Notes: generated by a model from the letters alone, not told the origin. A stretch of 46,280 bases of DNA from an uncultured Prevotella sp. (GCA_947167845.1 CAMVJQ010000014.1:1-46280), one strand, 5' to 3'; positions 8,926 through 16,622 are shown, counted from the stretch's first letter. Numbers and translations are program-made.

Positions 8926-10332
8926 TTAGTAGAATTTGAAGTAGCGACGGGCGTTGTTGTAGGAGATGTCCTCCACCATACGGCTCAGCACCTCCATGTC
9001 GCATGGCAGCAGGCCCTTCTCCACATCGTTGCCCAGAATGTTGCACAGGATGCGGCGGAAGTACTCGTGGCGCGGATAACTCAGGAACGAGCGGGAGTCG
9101 GTCAGCATACCAACGAAGCGGCTCAGCAGGCCGAGCACCGACAGGGCGTTCATCTGCTTGATCATACCGTCCATCTGGTCGTTGAACCACCAACCTGAAC
9201 CGAACTGTATCTTGCCGGGCTCACCACCCTGGAAGTTGCCCAGCATCGTGGCTATCACCTCATTGGCGCAGGGGTTCAACGTATATAATATGGTACGCGT
9301 GAGTTTGTCCTCCATATTCAGTTTGTTGAGGAACTTCGACATCGCCTTGGCCGTGTTGAACTCACCGATGGAGTCGAAGCCTGTGTCAGGACCCAATGCG
9401 TTATACATCTTCGTATTGTTGTCGCGGATGGCGCCATAATGGAACTGCTGTGTCCAGTCGGCGTCGGCATCCATCTCAGCCATCACCGTCAGGAAGCAGT
9501 TCTTGTACTGGCGGATTTCCTGGTTCGACAACTGCTGGCCGCGCATAGCCTTGTCGAAGATGGTGTCGATCTGGGAGTCGGTATAGTCCTCGTCGTAGAA
9601 CTCTTCGATACCGTGATCAGAGAGTTTGCAGCCCTGCGATTCGAAGAAGTCGTGACGCTTCTGCAGGGCATCCACCATATCGGCGAACTTGGTGATGGTG
9701 ACGCCGCTCACCTGGGACAGTTGCTCCACATACTTGGGGAACTCGGGCTTCTCGATGTTCATCGCCTTGTCAGGGCGCCAGGCGGGTATCATGATGGGAT
9801 CGTCCTGAGCCTTGTGGCGGGCATACTCGATATGGTTGTGCAGATCGTCCACCGGATCGTCAGTGGTGCAGACGCACTCCACGTGATAGTGCTTCATCAG
9901 ACCACGGGCGGAGAACTCCGGCTGCTTCAGTTTCTCATTACACTCGTCGAAGATCTCACGGGCCGTCTTGGGGCTCAACTGCTTCGTGATGCCGAAGGCG
10001 GTCTTCAGTTCCAGATGCGTCCAATGGTATAGCGGATTGCGGAAAGTGTAGGGCACCGTCTCCGCCCACTTCTCAAACTTTTCCCAGTCAGTGGTGTCCT
10101 TGCCTGTGCAGTACTTCTCGTCGACGCCGTTGGTACGCATGGCGCGCCACTTATAGTGGTCGCCGCCAAGCCACAACTCCGTGATGCTCTTGAACTTGTG
10201 GTCGTTGGCCACCATCTCGGGAATCAGATGGCAGTGATAGTCGATAATCGGCATCTTGGCCGCATGGTTGTGGTACAGGTCCTGAGCCACCTGGGTCTCC
10301 AGAACGAAGTTATCATCATTGAATTGCTTCAT
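8926..10332 (-). CDS. uxaC: Glucuronate (uronate) isomerase
   Basis: This 468-residue enzyme of the amidohydrolase superfamily isomerises D-glucuronate to D-fructuronate and D-galacturonate to D-tagaturonate, the first step of hexuronate catabolism. The metal-site motif IDYHCHL lies near residue 30 and the C-terminal VGMLTDSRSFLSYPRHEYFRR region is typical of UxaC. Length matches the family (about 470). It stands alone: no uxaB, uxuA or kdg genes are in view, so the rest of the pathway must be elsewhere. A terminator lies directly after it and a -7 element directly upstream. It fits an organism that lives on plant polysaccharides such as pectin and glucuronoxylan. Confidence 0.96.
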   Translation of the reverse strand: MKQFNDDNFVLETQVAQDLYHNHAAKMPIIDYHCHLIPEMVANDHKFKSITELWLGGDHYKWRAMRTNGVDEKYCTGKDTTDWEKFEKWAETVPYTFRNPLYHWTHLELKTAFGITKQLSPKTAREIFDECNEKLKQPEFSARGLMKHYHVECVCTTDDPVDDLHNHIEYARHKAQDDPIMIPAWRPDKAMNIEKPEFPKYVEQLSQVSGVTITKFADMVDALQKRHDFFESQGCKLSDHGIEEFYDEDYTDSQIDTIFDKAMRGQQLSNQEIRQYKNCFLTVMAEMDADADWTQQFHYGAIRDNNTKMYNALGPDTGFDSIGEFNTAKAMSKFLNKLNMEDKLTRTILYTLNPCANEVIATMLGNFQGGEPGKIQFGSGWWFNDQMDGMIKQMNALSVLGLLSRFVGMLTDSRSFLSYPRHEYFRRILCNILGNDVEKGLLPCDMEVLSRMVEDISYNNARRYFKFY

Positions 10333-10371
10333 AATTTGTTGTTTTAGTGGTAAGTTTTAAAATTTTCTGTG

Positions 10372-10379
10372 CAAAGATA
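10372..10379 (-). promoter_or_regulatory. -7 element for uxaC
   Basis: TATCTTTG followed by CA on the minus strand, about 40 bases before the uxaC start. No exact TTTG is found at the -33 position, so only the -7 box is claimed. Confidence 0.6.
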
Positions 10380-10402
10380 ATAAAAGTTTCGCAGAAAAAC
10401 GC

Positions 10403-10410
10403 TATCTTTG
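10403..10410 (+). promoter_or_regulatory. -7 element for asparaginase gene
   Basis: TATCTTTG followed by CA on the plus strand, back to back with the uxaC element. A longer reading frame opens at the TTG inside this box, so the real start must be the ATG at 10444. Confidence 0.6.
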
Positions 10411-10443
10411 CAAAAAATAACACGTAAACGTTTTCTATTTCCG

Positions 10444-11478
10444 ATGCAGAGCAGGATTTTACTCATCTATACCGGTGGGACCATCGGCATGAACCGCAAT
10501 CCACAGACGGGTGCCCTCGAGCCCTTCGACTTCGAGCACCTTTTATATAATGTGCCCGAACTGGCCCAGTTCGACACCCAGATTGAGACCTATCAGTTCT
10601 CGCCGCCCATCGACTCCAGCGACATGACGCCTGCACGATGGACTGACCTGAGCCACTGCATCGCCGACCATTACGAACGGTACGACGGCTTCGTCGTGCT
10701 CCACGGCACCGACACGATGGCCTATACCGCCTCTGCCCTCTCCTACATGCTGGAGAACCTTACGAAGCCCGTTATCTTCACTGGCTCCCAACTGCCCATC
10801 GGACAGTTGCGCACCGATGGCAAGGAGAATCTCATCACCTCCATTGAGATAGCCGCCGCCAAGGATGCCGAAGGGCGGGCGATGGTGCCTGAGGTGGGCA
10901 TCTACTTCAACAGCCACCTGATGCGAGGCAACCGCACGACGAAGCAAAGTGCAGAGGAGTTTAATGCCTTCGAGTCGTTCAACTACCCTCACCTCGTGGA
11001 GGCTGGAGTGAACATCACCTATCATCGCGACCGCATCCTCCGCCCCCTGTGGGACCAGCCGATGAAGCCCCATTTCCGTCTCGACAACAATGTCATCATA
11101 TTCTCCCTCTTCCCCGGCATCCGCGAAGACCTGATCCGCCACATCATCCACACGCCCAACCTGAAGGCCATCGTCATGCGCACCTTCGGCTCAGGCAATG
11201 CGCCACAGTCGCCCTGGCTGCTCAAAGCGCTGAAGGAGGGCACGCAGGGCGGCAAGGTCATCGTCAACATCAGCCAGTGCATGCAGGGAGCCGTCGAGAT
11301 GTCGCGCTACGACTGCGGCTGGCATCTCCAGGAGGCAGGCGTCATCAGCGGGCGCGACCAGACGGTTGAGTCGGCAGTCACCAAACTGATGTTCCTACAG
11401 AGCCATTATCCCGACGATCCAGAACAAGTGCGTCGACTGATGCAGCAGAGCATAAGGGGCGAAATTACTGAGCGGTGA
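10444..11478 (+). CDS. ansA: Type I (cytoplasmic) L-asparaginase
   Basis: This 344-residue enzyme hydrolyses L-asparagine to aspartate and ammonia. The two threonine-containing catalytic motifs are present: IYTGGTIGM close to the N-terminus and the HGTDTMAYTASALS block near residue 90. KENLITS and the C-terminal AVTKLMFL are also typical. There is no signal peptide, which separates it from periplasmic type II enzymes. The frame continues upstream to a TTG inside the -7 promoter box, so I take the ATG at 10444. It is transcribed away from uxaC. Downstream is a gene-poor decayed region. Confidence 0.93.
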   Translation: MQSRILLIYTGGTIGMNRNPQTGALEPFDFEHLLYNVPELAQFDTQIETYQFSPPIDSSDMTPARWTDLSHCIADHYERYDGFVVLHGTDTMAYTASALSYMLENLTKPVIFTGSQLPIGQLRTDGKENLITSIEIAAAKDAEGRAMVPEVGIYFNSHLMRGNRTTKQSAEEFNAFESFNYPHLVEAGVNITYHRDRILRPLWDQPMKPHFRLDNNVIIFSLFPGIREDLIRHIIHTPNLKAIVMRTFGSGNAPQSPWLLKALKEGTQGGKVIVNISQCMQGAVEMSRYDCGWHLQEAGVISGRDQTVESAVTKLMFLQSHYPDDPEQVRRLMQQSIRGEITER

Positions 11479-11843
11479 AAAAACACACACAACATTTCTC
11501 AAAAAACGTCAGATTCCGACAACCTCATCAACCTCTTCAATGCCGTCAATGCGCTGAAGAGCATTGTTTTCCATACTTGACGATTGAAATTTCCGTGCTG
11601 CGGTTGAAAACCCATACAGTGCTGAAAAGCGATGGGGGTAATACCATTCCCACCGCCTGGACTGGCTTGGATGCTTGACACTTTCGACAGTCCACTCGCT
11701 GGACTGATCATAGGGTCGAGCGGCGATGCCGGTACAGCCCCGTCTGAGAATTGATTTCACGGTTTTTGTTGCCACTGTTGCCACTAAGTGTGTTATGCAC
11801 TGACTATCAGACGGTTACGCGGTGGCAACAAACCCTTTTCTTT
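11479..11843. other. Gene-poor decayed spacer upstream of the IS
   Basis: No convincing gene. Short frames exist on both strands but none resembles a known family. It contains GTTGCCACTGTTGCCAC (11768-11784) and an inverted GTGGCAAC (11822-11829). Related GCCAC words recur beyond the IS (13023-13035 and 13086-13098), so the IS has split a region built of such sites. The last 8 bases (11836-11843, TTTTCTTT) are the left target duplication of the IS. Confidence 0.6.
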
Positions 11844-11873
11844 GGCTCTGTTGCAACATGTGACTGATTTTTG
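11844..11873 (+). repeat. Left terminal inverted repeat of the IS
   Basis: Thirty bases matching the complement of 12985-13014 with a single mismatch. It is preceded directly by the target duplication TTTTCTTT. Confidence 0.92.
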
Positions 11874-11962
11874 GCCTATTTTGGCAGAGCAGGTCTGTTG
11901 GCAACATCCCTGCATCCTTCAGAGAGCGTAGCTGTCAGCACATAGTTCAGAAACAAAGCAGC

Positions 11963-12916
11963 TTATTCCTGATAGGTTTCCTTTGCGAAGTTCACAAGGT
12001 TATTCCAAACGATGTAGTTGTTGAGATACTTGGTTGATACGCCTTTGAAGAATCCAAGGAATCTTTTCAGTTCGCTATGATAACTGTTGATATGCTGTAT
12101 GTGGTATATTCCTTTCTTGGCCTTGCCGCCTTTAAGAGGAATCAGATCCAAGCCCTCTTTCCGTGAGAGTTTCCTATAAACGCTGTTACCATCAGTGCAG
12201 AATGCCGACTGCTCTTTTATTTTCCCGCCAAGTAGCCCGTTAATGTCGTCAGAGGAACATTGTCCGAGATTAGTTGCCCTCCCAATTGAATTTCCGTTCC
12301 TGTCAACGGCACATGGCATACAGACGAGTTCTTTCGACAAACCCCTCTTGTGTACCTCAGAACCTCTCTTGCGTGGTGCGCGCTGCATATCAAAGTCCTT
12401 GCTTTTCTTGTGATTCCCCTTGTAAGATATGGGCAGATAAGCTTCATCAGCTTCAACGATGCCTTCAAGTGTTACATTGTCCATCATAATCCGCATGGCA
12501 TCGAGTATCTTGTGTCGCCACAAGAAGGAGGTGCGGTCTGATATTCCACAACGTTCTGCGGATTCTCTCACCGTTGACCAGTTCATCATACACTCGATGT
12601 ACTTTATCCATGTGTCAAGGGACTTGCGAGTACCAGACGCGATAGTGCTGGTCTTGGCAACGAAAGACTTGCCGCAGTCCTTGCAACAGAACTTCTGGAC
12701 TCCATCCTTTCGTCTCCCATTTCGCAAGACTTTGCTGCTGCCACAGACTGGGCATGCCCTGCCATTACTAAAGCGTTGCTCTTCAATGTAGGCATCAATG
12801 CTGTCCTCCGGCCTTTGAAGGCTTGCCAGTTTGCTTACGAATTCATTATACTCTGATGTTGTCAGCATCTTGATAGCTTCTATGATTTGGTTTACTGAAA
12901 GTTTAGAGTCGTCCAT
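11963..12916 (-). CDS. IS1595 family transposase (ISXO2-like)
   Basis: This 317-residue transposase has an N-terminal helical region, then a four-cysteine zinc ribbon (ACPVCGSS around residue 54 and CCKDCGKSF about 23 residues on), as in the IS1595 group. The DDE-type ISXO2 domain follows, with acidic residues in VEADEAY, in FCTDGN and in the HINSYHSELKRFL block that precedes the conserved FKGVSTKYLNNY segment. The frame is open from end to end and the length is usual. Its promoter is presumably inside the right terminal region. Confidence 0.93.
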   Translation of the reverse strand: MDDSKLSVNQIIEAIKMLTTSEYNEFVSKLASLQRPEDSIDAYIEEQRFSNGRACPVCGSSKVLRNGRRKDGVQKFCCKDCGKSFVAKTSTIASGTRKSLDTWIKYIECMMNWSTVRESAERCGISDRTSFLWRHKILDAMRIMMDNVTLEGIVEADEAYLPISYKGNHKKSKDFDMQRAPRKRGSEVHKRGLSKELVCMPCAVDRNGNSIGRATNLGQCSSDDINGLLGGKIKEQSAFCTDGNSVYRKLSRKEGLDLIPLKGGKAKKGIYHIQHINSYHSELKRFLGFFKGVSTKYLNNYIVWNNLVNFAKETYQE

Positions 12917-12984
12917 GTCCTATAACTTTACGTTTGACACCGCAAAGATAAGGTTTTGGGGAGAATATCAGTCAAAAAACTGCT

Positions 12985-13014
12985 CAAAAATCAGTCACGT
13001 GTTGCAACAGAGCC
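12985..13014 (-). repeat. Right terminal inverted repeat of the IS
   Basis: Mirror of 11844-11873 with one mismatch, followed at 13015-13022 by the second copy of the 8-bp target duplication. Confidence 0.92.
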
Positions 13015-13022
13015 TTTTCTTT

Positions 13023-13098
13023 TGCCACTCTTGCCGCTACCGTTGCAAGGTTTAAACACCTGTAAATCAGCATGTTTTGCATAGTGGCAAGAGTGGCA
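13023..13098. repeat. 13-bp inverted repeat TGCCACTCTTGCC
   Basis: TGCCACTCTTGCC at 13023-13035 and its exact complement at 13086-13098. The spacing of about 50 bases suggests paired protein-binding sites rather than a terminator. Related GTTGCCAC words lie on the other side of the IS. Confidence 0.6.
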
Positions 13099-13127
13099 TC
13101 GGAAAATTTCAGTTGTGCACATTTCAA

Positions 13128-13267
13128 TCATTTTAGTCATTAGTCATTTAGTCAAAATCAATTTTCAAGTCAGTCATTTTGCTCACTATATAATTAAAAT
13201 ATATTTTTATTATATAGTGATGATTTTGACTATTTCCGAAATCGATTTTGACTAATGACTAAAATGA
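13128..13267. repeat. Nested palindrome, three concentric inverted repeats
   Basis: Outer arms are 19 bp exact (13128-13146 / 13249-13267). Middle arms AGTCAAAATCA / TGATTTTGACT are exact (13150-13160 / 13221-13231). Inner arms CACTATATAAT / ATTATATAGTG are exact (13184-13194 / 13209-13219). The left outer arm is part of a run of TTAGTCAT-like words. The stretch is AT-rich and codes for nothing. It lies upstream of the promoter of the decayed HU-like gene, so it may be an operator or replication-type site of a lost element. Confidence 0.75.
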
Positions 13268-13302
13268 ATAAATGAATAAACGTGCTTTTTTTTTGAGCGA
13301 AA

Positions 13303-13334
13303 TTTGGAGGGTCGCTGAAAAATGCGTACCTTTG
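13303..13334 (+). promoter_or_regulatory. Bacteroidota-type promoter before HU-like remnant
   Basis: TTTG (13303-13306), 20 bases, TACCTTTG (13327-13334), then CA. It is still perfect although the gene it would serve is broken, leaving a leader of about 160 bases before the ATG at 13500. Confidence 0.75.
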
Positions 13335-13499
13335 CACCGTCAATGAAAAATGACGAAATTTGCGGCCTAACCAGACGACAAATGTTACCTGGCGCACAGG
13401 CAATTGTTTACAGGCGAAAACGCAAAATGGAGTCTACTCTGCAATAGGTAAAATTATTCAACAGACATCTATTAACCATCAAAAAGAAAGGAAAAGACT

Positions 13500-13701
13500 A
13501 TGGCACAGAAAATGAAAGCAGTAGAACGCAAGATCAAGTTCAGCAAGGACGCTGAGGGGACATACCGCTTACGTGATGCTGTCCGAACTCTACATCGCCC
13601 CGAACCAGGCGAAGGTGACGACTGGCTCGACAAAGGCTAACTCCCGAGGGAGTGAGGTCTACCAGACACTTACCCCCTCCTGCAGGAGGGGGATTGGATA
13701 G
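13500..13701 (+). pseudogene. Frameshifted, truncated HU-like DNA-binding protein remnant
   Basis: From the ATG at 13500 the frame reads MAQKMKAVERKIKFSKDAEG and stops at 13638-13640 after 46 codons. Moving by one base at about 13570 opens YVMLSELYIAPNQAKVT and runs to a stop at 13699-13701. Joined, the two pieces resemble the N-terminus of the divergent HU-like proteins of Bacteroidota (ERxIxF...YVMxxELY...KVT). The match ends where a palindromic repeat begins (about 13641), so a 1-base insertion and a 3' truncation have killed the gene. In related genomes such genes usually sit beside VirE/primase-type and amidase genes, absent here. The family call is from memory of motif patterns and is moderate. 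Confidence 0.5.
13641..13692. repeat. GC-rich palindromic repeat element, copy 1
   Basis: CTCCC-GA-GGGAG (13641-13652) is followed by a perfect 20-bp palindrome with arms CCCCCTCCTG / CAGGAGGGGG (13673-13692). It resembles the palindromes at 15048-15069 and 16409-16511 and sits where the HU-like gene is broken off. Confidence 0.6.
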
Positions 13702-13778
13702 TAAGGAATTCCTCTTGATAATGTTGGGCGTTTCGTTCTTCTTTAGGCCCGGGACTTGAGCAAAGGGTGAATCCCTGC

Positions 13779-14453
13779 TCAATAGATGCGGGGGCCGAAG
13801 ATGGTGGTGCCGATGCGGACCATGGTGGAGCCGGTCTCAAGGGCGATGAGGTAGTCGTCGCTCATGCCCCAGGAACGCTCGCAGAAGGCGGGGTCGTCGG
13901 CAAAATATTTCATCTTCACCTCGTCGAAGAAGTCGCGGGCCGTCTGCATCTCGCGCCGGATCTGCTCGCGGTCGTCGACGAAAGAGGCCATCATCATCAG
14001 TCCGCAAATACGGACATGCTGCATGTCGCGCCACTCGCCGCCGTCGAGCAATTGGCGACAGGCATCGAGGGTGAGTCCGTACTTCGTTGACTCCTCGGCG
14101 ATATGGAGTTCGAGAAGCACCTTGATCTGACGGTCGCAAAGCTCGGCCTGACGGTTAATCTCCCGCAGGAGACGGATAGAGTCAACAGACTCAATCATAG
14201 ACACATACGGTGCAATATACTTCACCTTGTTGGTCTGCAGATGGCCAATGAAATGCCACTCGATATCGCTGGGCAGCGAGGCGTGCTTGCGGCGCAGTTC
14301 CTGTTCGTGGCTCTCGCCGAAGACGCGCTGCCCCTCGGCGTAGACCGCCTCGATATAGGCCTCGGGGTGATACTTTGAGATGGCCACCAGTCGGACGCCC
14401 TTCGGCAGGGTGTCGAGCACCTGGTGCAGATGGCCTTTCACGTCGTAGTCCAT
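13779..14453 (-). CDS. PLP homeostasis protein (YggS/PROSC family)
   Basis: This 224-residue cytoplasmic protein binds pyridoxal 5'-phosphate without a known catalytic activity and helps regulate B6 vitamer and amino-acid pools. Family marks: the PLP lysine in VAISKYHP near residue 28, FGESHEQEL, WHFIGHLQTNK and the C-terminal LSMGMS-like segment, here WGMSDDY, followed by ALETGSTMVRIGTTIFG. A GTG codon lies one codon upstream (14456), but the ATG at 14453 overlaps the upstream stop as TGATG, so I take it. It forms a coupled unit with the DUF4494 gene. Confidence 0.92.
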   Translation of the reverse strand: MDYDVKGHLHQVLDTLPKGVRLVAISKYHPEAYIEAVYAEGQRVFGESHEQELRRKHASLPSDIEWHFIGHLQTNKVKYIAPYVSMIESVDSIRLLREINRQAELCDRQIKVLLELHIAEESTKYGLTLDACRQLLDGGEWRDMQHVRICGLMMMASFVDDREQIRREMQTARDFFDEVKMKYFADDPAFCERSWGMSDDYLIALETGSTMVRIGTTIFGPRIY

Positions 14454-14935
14454 CACTGCTCGTATTCGGGTTTGTCGTCCTTTTTCTCCGTCTTCTTAAA
14501 TTCGAAGACATCCATCAGCGTGGTCTCGCTGACGGAGGCGGTGACATAGTCGATCATCGTGCCGCCCATCACCTCGTCAATGTTCTTCACAGCCCCGTTG
14601 AAGGAGCCTGCCTGTACGAGGTAGTTGACTGTCGACCGCTTCTCCTTCTCTGTCTTCTCGTCGATGGTGATGAACTGGAGTTTTGCCTTGTACCACTTGT
14701 CGGCCATGTCGTCGTCGGAGAAGAATATCTCCTTGTAGGATGCCTTCTTGATGTCGATGACATCGAACTCGCCGCTGATATAACTGCTCATTTCCTCGAT
14801 GATGCGCTCCTCGGCCTCGCTGAAACTGAGGGCGTCGACGACGTAGTTTTCGGTCACGCGCTTCTGCATGCCGTCTTCCATTACCTTCTCGTAACGGATC
14901 TTGCATTCAAACCATTCTGCTGTTCTTGATCTCAT
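14453..14935 (-). CDS. DUF4494 family protein
   Basis: This 160-residue soluble protein belongs to a family of unknown function found in Bacteroidota. The two halves look alike: WFECKIRYEK...VTENYVVDALSFSEAEERI near the start and WYKAKLQFITID...STVNYLVQAGSFNGAVKNI after residue 80. This suggests an internal duplication of a small alpha/beta unit. The C-terminal tail is charged (KKTEKKDDKPEYEQ). It overlaps the PLP-homeostasis gene by one to three bases, an arrangement I believe is common in this phylum, but no function can be stated. Confidence 0.85.
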   Translation of the reverse strand: MRSRTAEWFECKIRYEKVMEDGMQKRVTENYVVDALSFSEAEERIIEEMSSYISGEFDVIDIKKASYKEIFFSDDDMADKWYKAKLQFITIDEKTEKEKRSTVNYLVQAGSFNGAVKNIDEVMGGTMIDYVTASVSETTLMDVFEFKKTEKKDDKPEYEQ

Positions 14936-15047
14936 AATTATTTAATTTTTACATTTTTTATTATGTTTAGGGGGCGGGGGCCGGGGAACCATGTTTTTCC
15001 TGGAGGGGAAGAATGGTTAGGACCGTATTTTTTCTCCTCCAACCCTG

Positions 15048-15069
15048 CCCCTCCTCCCAGGAGGAGGGG
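15048..15069. repeat. GC-rich palindromic repeat element, copy 2
   Basis: Arms CCCCTCCTCC / GGAGGAGGGG (10 bp) with a CA loop, in the spacer between the pseudokinase and DUF4494 genes. It is preceded by CCAACCCTG like the copies at 16409-16511. On the minus strand it lies just after the pseudokinase stop and could serve as a terminator stem, but no T tract follows directly. Confidence 0.6.
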
Positions 15070-15082
15070 AGTATTGATGGGG

Positions 15083-16369
15083 TCATTTCTGTATGCCGTA
15101 CTGGGGCTTTTCACCCATCTCCGCCTTCTTGCGCTCCGTAATCTGCTCGATGATCTGGGAGGCGATTTGCTGACTCTTCTCCTGACTGAGGGAAGAGTTC
15201 TCACCCAGTTCCTTCTGTTTCTGAACCAACTCTTTCATCACCTGATCGCTGGCGGCCTCGAAATTCTTCTGGTTGTTGCTCATCCTCTCGTTGTTGTAGA
15301 TCTTGGAGAGGATGCGGTCGGCCTCCTGGGCATACTGTTTCCGGAATATCTGTTCGGCCTTGGCCTCAAACTCACGTATCTTGCGCTCGTCGATCCTGTC
15401 GGAGTCGGCCATCTGGAAGTCCTTGATGGCATTGGCGATGGTGGCTGAGTCGGCAGCCGCGCCAAACTCAGTTGTGGGGTCGAAGCCTGCGTCGAGAAGG
15501 TCATCGGAGATCGGTTCCTCGACCGGTTTGACAAACTCGATAGGTTCGGGATTCGGTGTCAGGGTGAAGAAGAGTCCCAGCAGGACGAGTGCTATCAACA
15601 GGGCCCCTGCGCCCATCATGGCGGAGCGCAATGACTGTCGCCGGCTCTTCAGGGCCTGTGCCAGTTCTGCCACCGATGGATAGCGCCTGTCGGGGTCGTC
15701 GGCCGTGGCCTTGCGCACCACCGCCTTCCACTCCACGGGGAGGCCCGAGGAGGCGTAGAGATAGTCGATGAAGCGTCCGGCGGCGAAGACATCGCTGCGG
15801 TCGGATGATGGCTCGCCTCGTATCACCTCCGGAGCCACAAACGACTCGACGCCGTCGTAGATCTCAGCATTCATCTCCAACCGCTCGTAGAAAGAGCCGT
15901 GGAGGAGAAGCCGAAGGCTGTTGTCGTTCTTGCGCACCAGGATATTGGACGGTGCGAGACAGACCTGTCGGATGCCGTTCTCGTTGAGTGTGGCCAACAA
16001 CGTGAGCAGGTCGCTAAGGGTGGTGTCAAGGAAGTCCTTGCGTGCCACCACGGAGGGGTTGTCGTAGAGCAACTGGTTCAGTGTCAGGTAGTTACCCGGT
16101 TCGACAGCGACGGCATAGACCCCGTCGGCGTTCTCCTCGCCCGTGTTGGGCGTGAAGTGCAACTGATGCTTGTCGGCGACGGCTGCGGAGGCCTCGCTGT
16201 CCTTTCGGACACAGTCGGAAAACTGGATATTGTCAGCCAGTTCATCGTGAAACTCGACGAAGTTGCTGTATTTGTCATCAATCAGCCGCTTATAAAAGAA
16301 GCCGAATGGCATGCGAACCTTGTTTGTCTTGCGGGCGTCGCGCGTCTCTATTAGTTCTTCGAAGTTCAC
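15083..16369 (-). CDS. Membrane-anchored pseudo Ser/Thr kinase with coiled-coil C-terminus
   Basis: This 428-residue protein has a Hanks-type kinase-like domain in residues 1 to about 245. One transmembrane helix follows (about 253-273, MMGAGALLIALVLLGLFF), then a long charged C-terminal region rich in E, K and Q that should be helical. The catalytic loop, normally HRDxKPxN, reads QVCLAPSN, so the catalytic Asp and Lys are gone. The DFG position reads LLHGSF. The APE-like motif (VAPEVIRGE) and SDVFAAG are kept, so the fold is probably intact while phosphotransfer is lost. Either a scaffold or a regulatory pseudokinase is likely. Target unknown. It precedes the DUF4494/PLP-protein pair on the same strand with a repeat-containing spacer of 147 bases. 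Confidence 0.8.
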   Translation of the reverse strand: MNFEELIETRDARKTNKVRMPFGFFYKRLIDDKYSNFVEFHDELADNIQFSDCVRKDSEASAAVADKHQLHFTPNTGEENADGVYAVAVEPGNYLTLNQLLYDNPSVVARKDFLDTTLSDLLTLLATLNENGIRQVCLAPSNILVRKNDNSLRLLLHGSFYERLEMNAEIYDGVESFVAPEVIRGEPSSDRSDVFAAGRFIDYLYASSGLPVEWKAVVRKATADDPDRRYPSVAELAQALKSRRQSLRSAMMGAGALLIALVLLGLFFTLTPNPEPIEFVKPVEEPISDDLLDAGFDPTTEFGAAADSATIANAIKDFQMADSDRIDERKIREFEAKAEQIFRKQYAQEADRILSKIYNNERMSNNQKNFEAASDQVMKELVQKQKELGENSSLSQEKSQQIASQIIEQITERKKAEMGEKPQYGIQK

Positions 16370-16408
16370 CTTATTATTTATTTTATTATTATCATCTATT
16401 ATTAGTTT

Positions 16409-16511
16409 CTGACCCCACCCTGCCCCTCCCCTACAAGGGAGGGGAGTCTTGGGTGTAGAGTTACTGACCCCAACCCTGCTCCTCCCCTACAAGGGAGGGG
16501 AGTCTTGGGTG
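16409..16511 (+). repeat. Two tandem copies of a 47-48 bp GC-rich repeat
   Basis: Copies at 16409-16455 and 16464-16511 start CTGACCCCA, contain CCTCCCCTACAAGGGAGGGG and end GTCTTGGGTG. They differ by a one-base indel and few substitutions, with an 8-base spacer. The core CCCTCCC/GGGAGGG forms a hairpin. They share the core and flanking words with the elements at 15048 and 13673, so this is a dispersed family in this genome. Confidence 0.8.
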
Positions 16512-16614
16512 CAAAAGTACACAATAATTTCAGAAAAACGGGGAAGATTACACAGATTAACACAGATTTATGTTAAATTTCCGTGAAAATCTGCGTAATG
16601 TGTGTCTAAATTTG

Positions 16615-16622
16615 TACCTTTG
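16615..16622 (+). promoter_or_regulatory. -7 element for aminotransferase/permease operon
   Basis: TACCTTTG followed by CA, 59 bases before the ATG at 16682. No exact TTTG at the expected -33 distance. Confidence 0.55.

Larger units (their letters stand above)
11844..13014 (-). mobile_element. Complete IS1595-type insertion sequence (1171 bp)
   Basis: Ends are 30-bp terminal inverted repeats, 11844-11873 and 12985-13014, both starting GGCTCTGTTGCAACA and differing at one base (position 16). The element is flanked by an 8-bp direct repeat TTTTCTTT at 11836-11843 and 13015-13022, the target-duplication length known for IS1595. It encodes one transposase with zinc ribbon and ISXO2-like catalytic domain. 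Near-perfect ends, an intact gene and an exact duplication indicate a recent, possibly active insertion. Confidence 0.93.

Noticed and set aside
11475..11678. Short plus-strand frame following the asparaginase stop
   Set aside because: No homology recognised, starts at the asparaginase stop codon overlap and has no promoter; likely non-coding remnant.
11509..11784. 91-codon minus-strand frame next to the IS, considered as a gene truncated by the insertion
   Set aside because: It ends 60 bases before the IS, shows no known motif, and its start lies in the repeated GTTGCCAC sites.
11479..13778. Possible prophage, integrative element or defence island
   Set aside because: Only one IS and one broken gene are present; no integrase, attachment site duplication, phage or defence genes can be seen.
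16409..16511. Two direct repeats considered as a CRISPR fragment
   Set aside because: Only two copies with an 8-base spacer, GC-rich palindromic core shared with single copies elsewhere, no cas genes.
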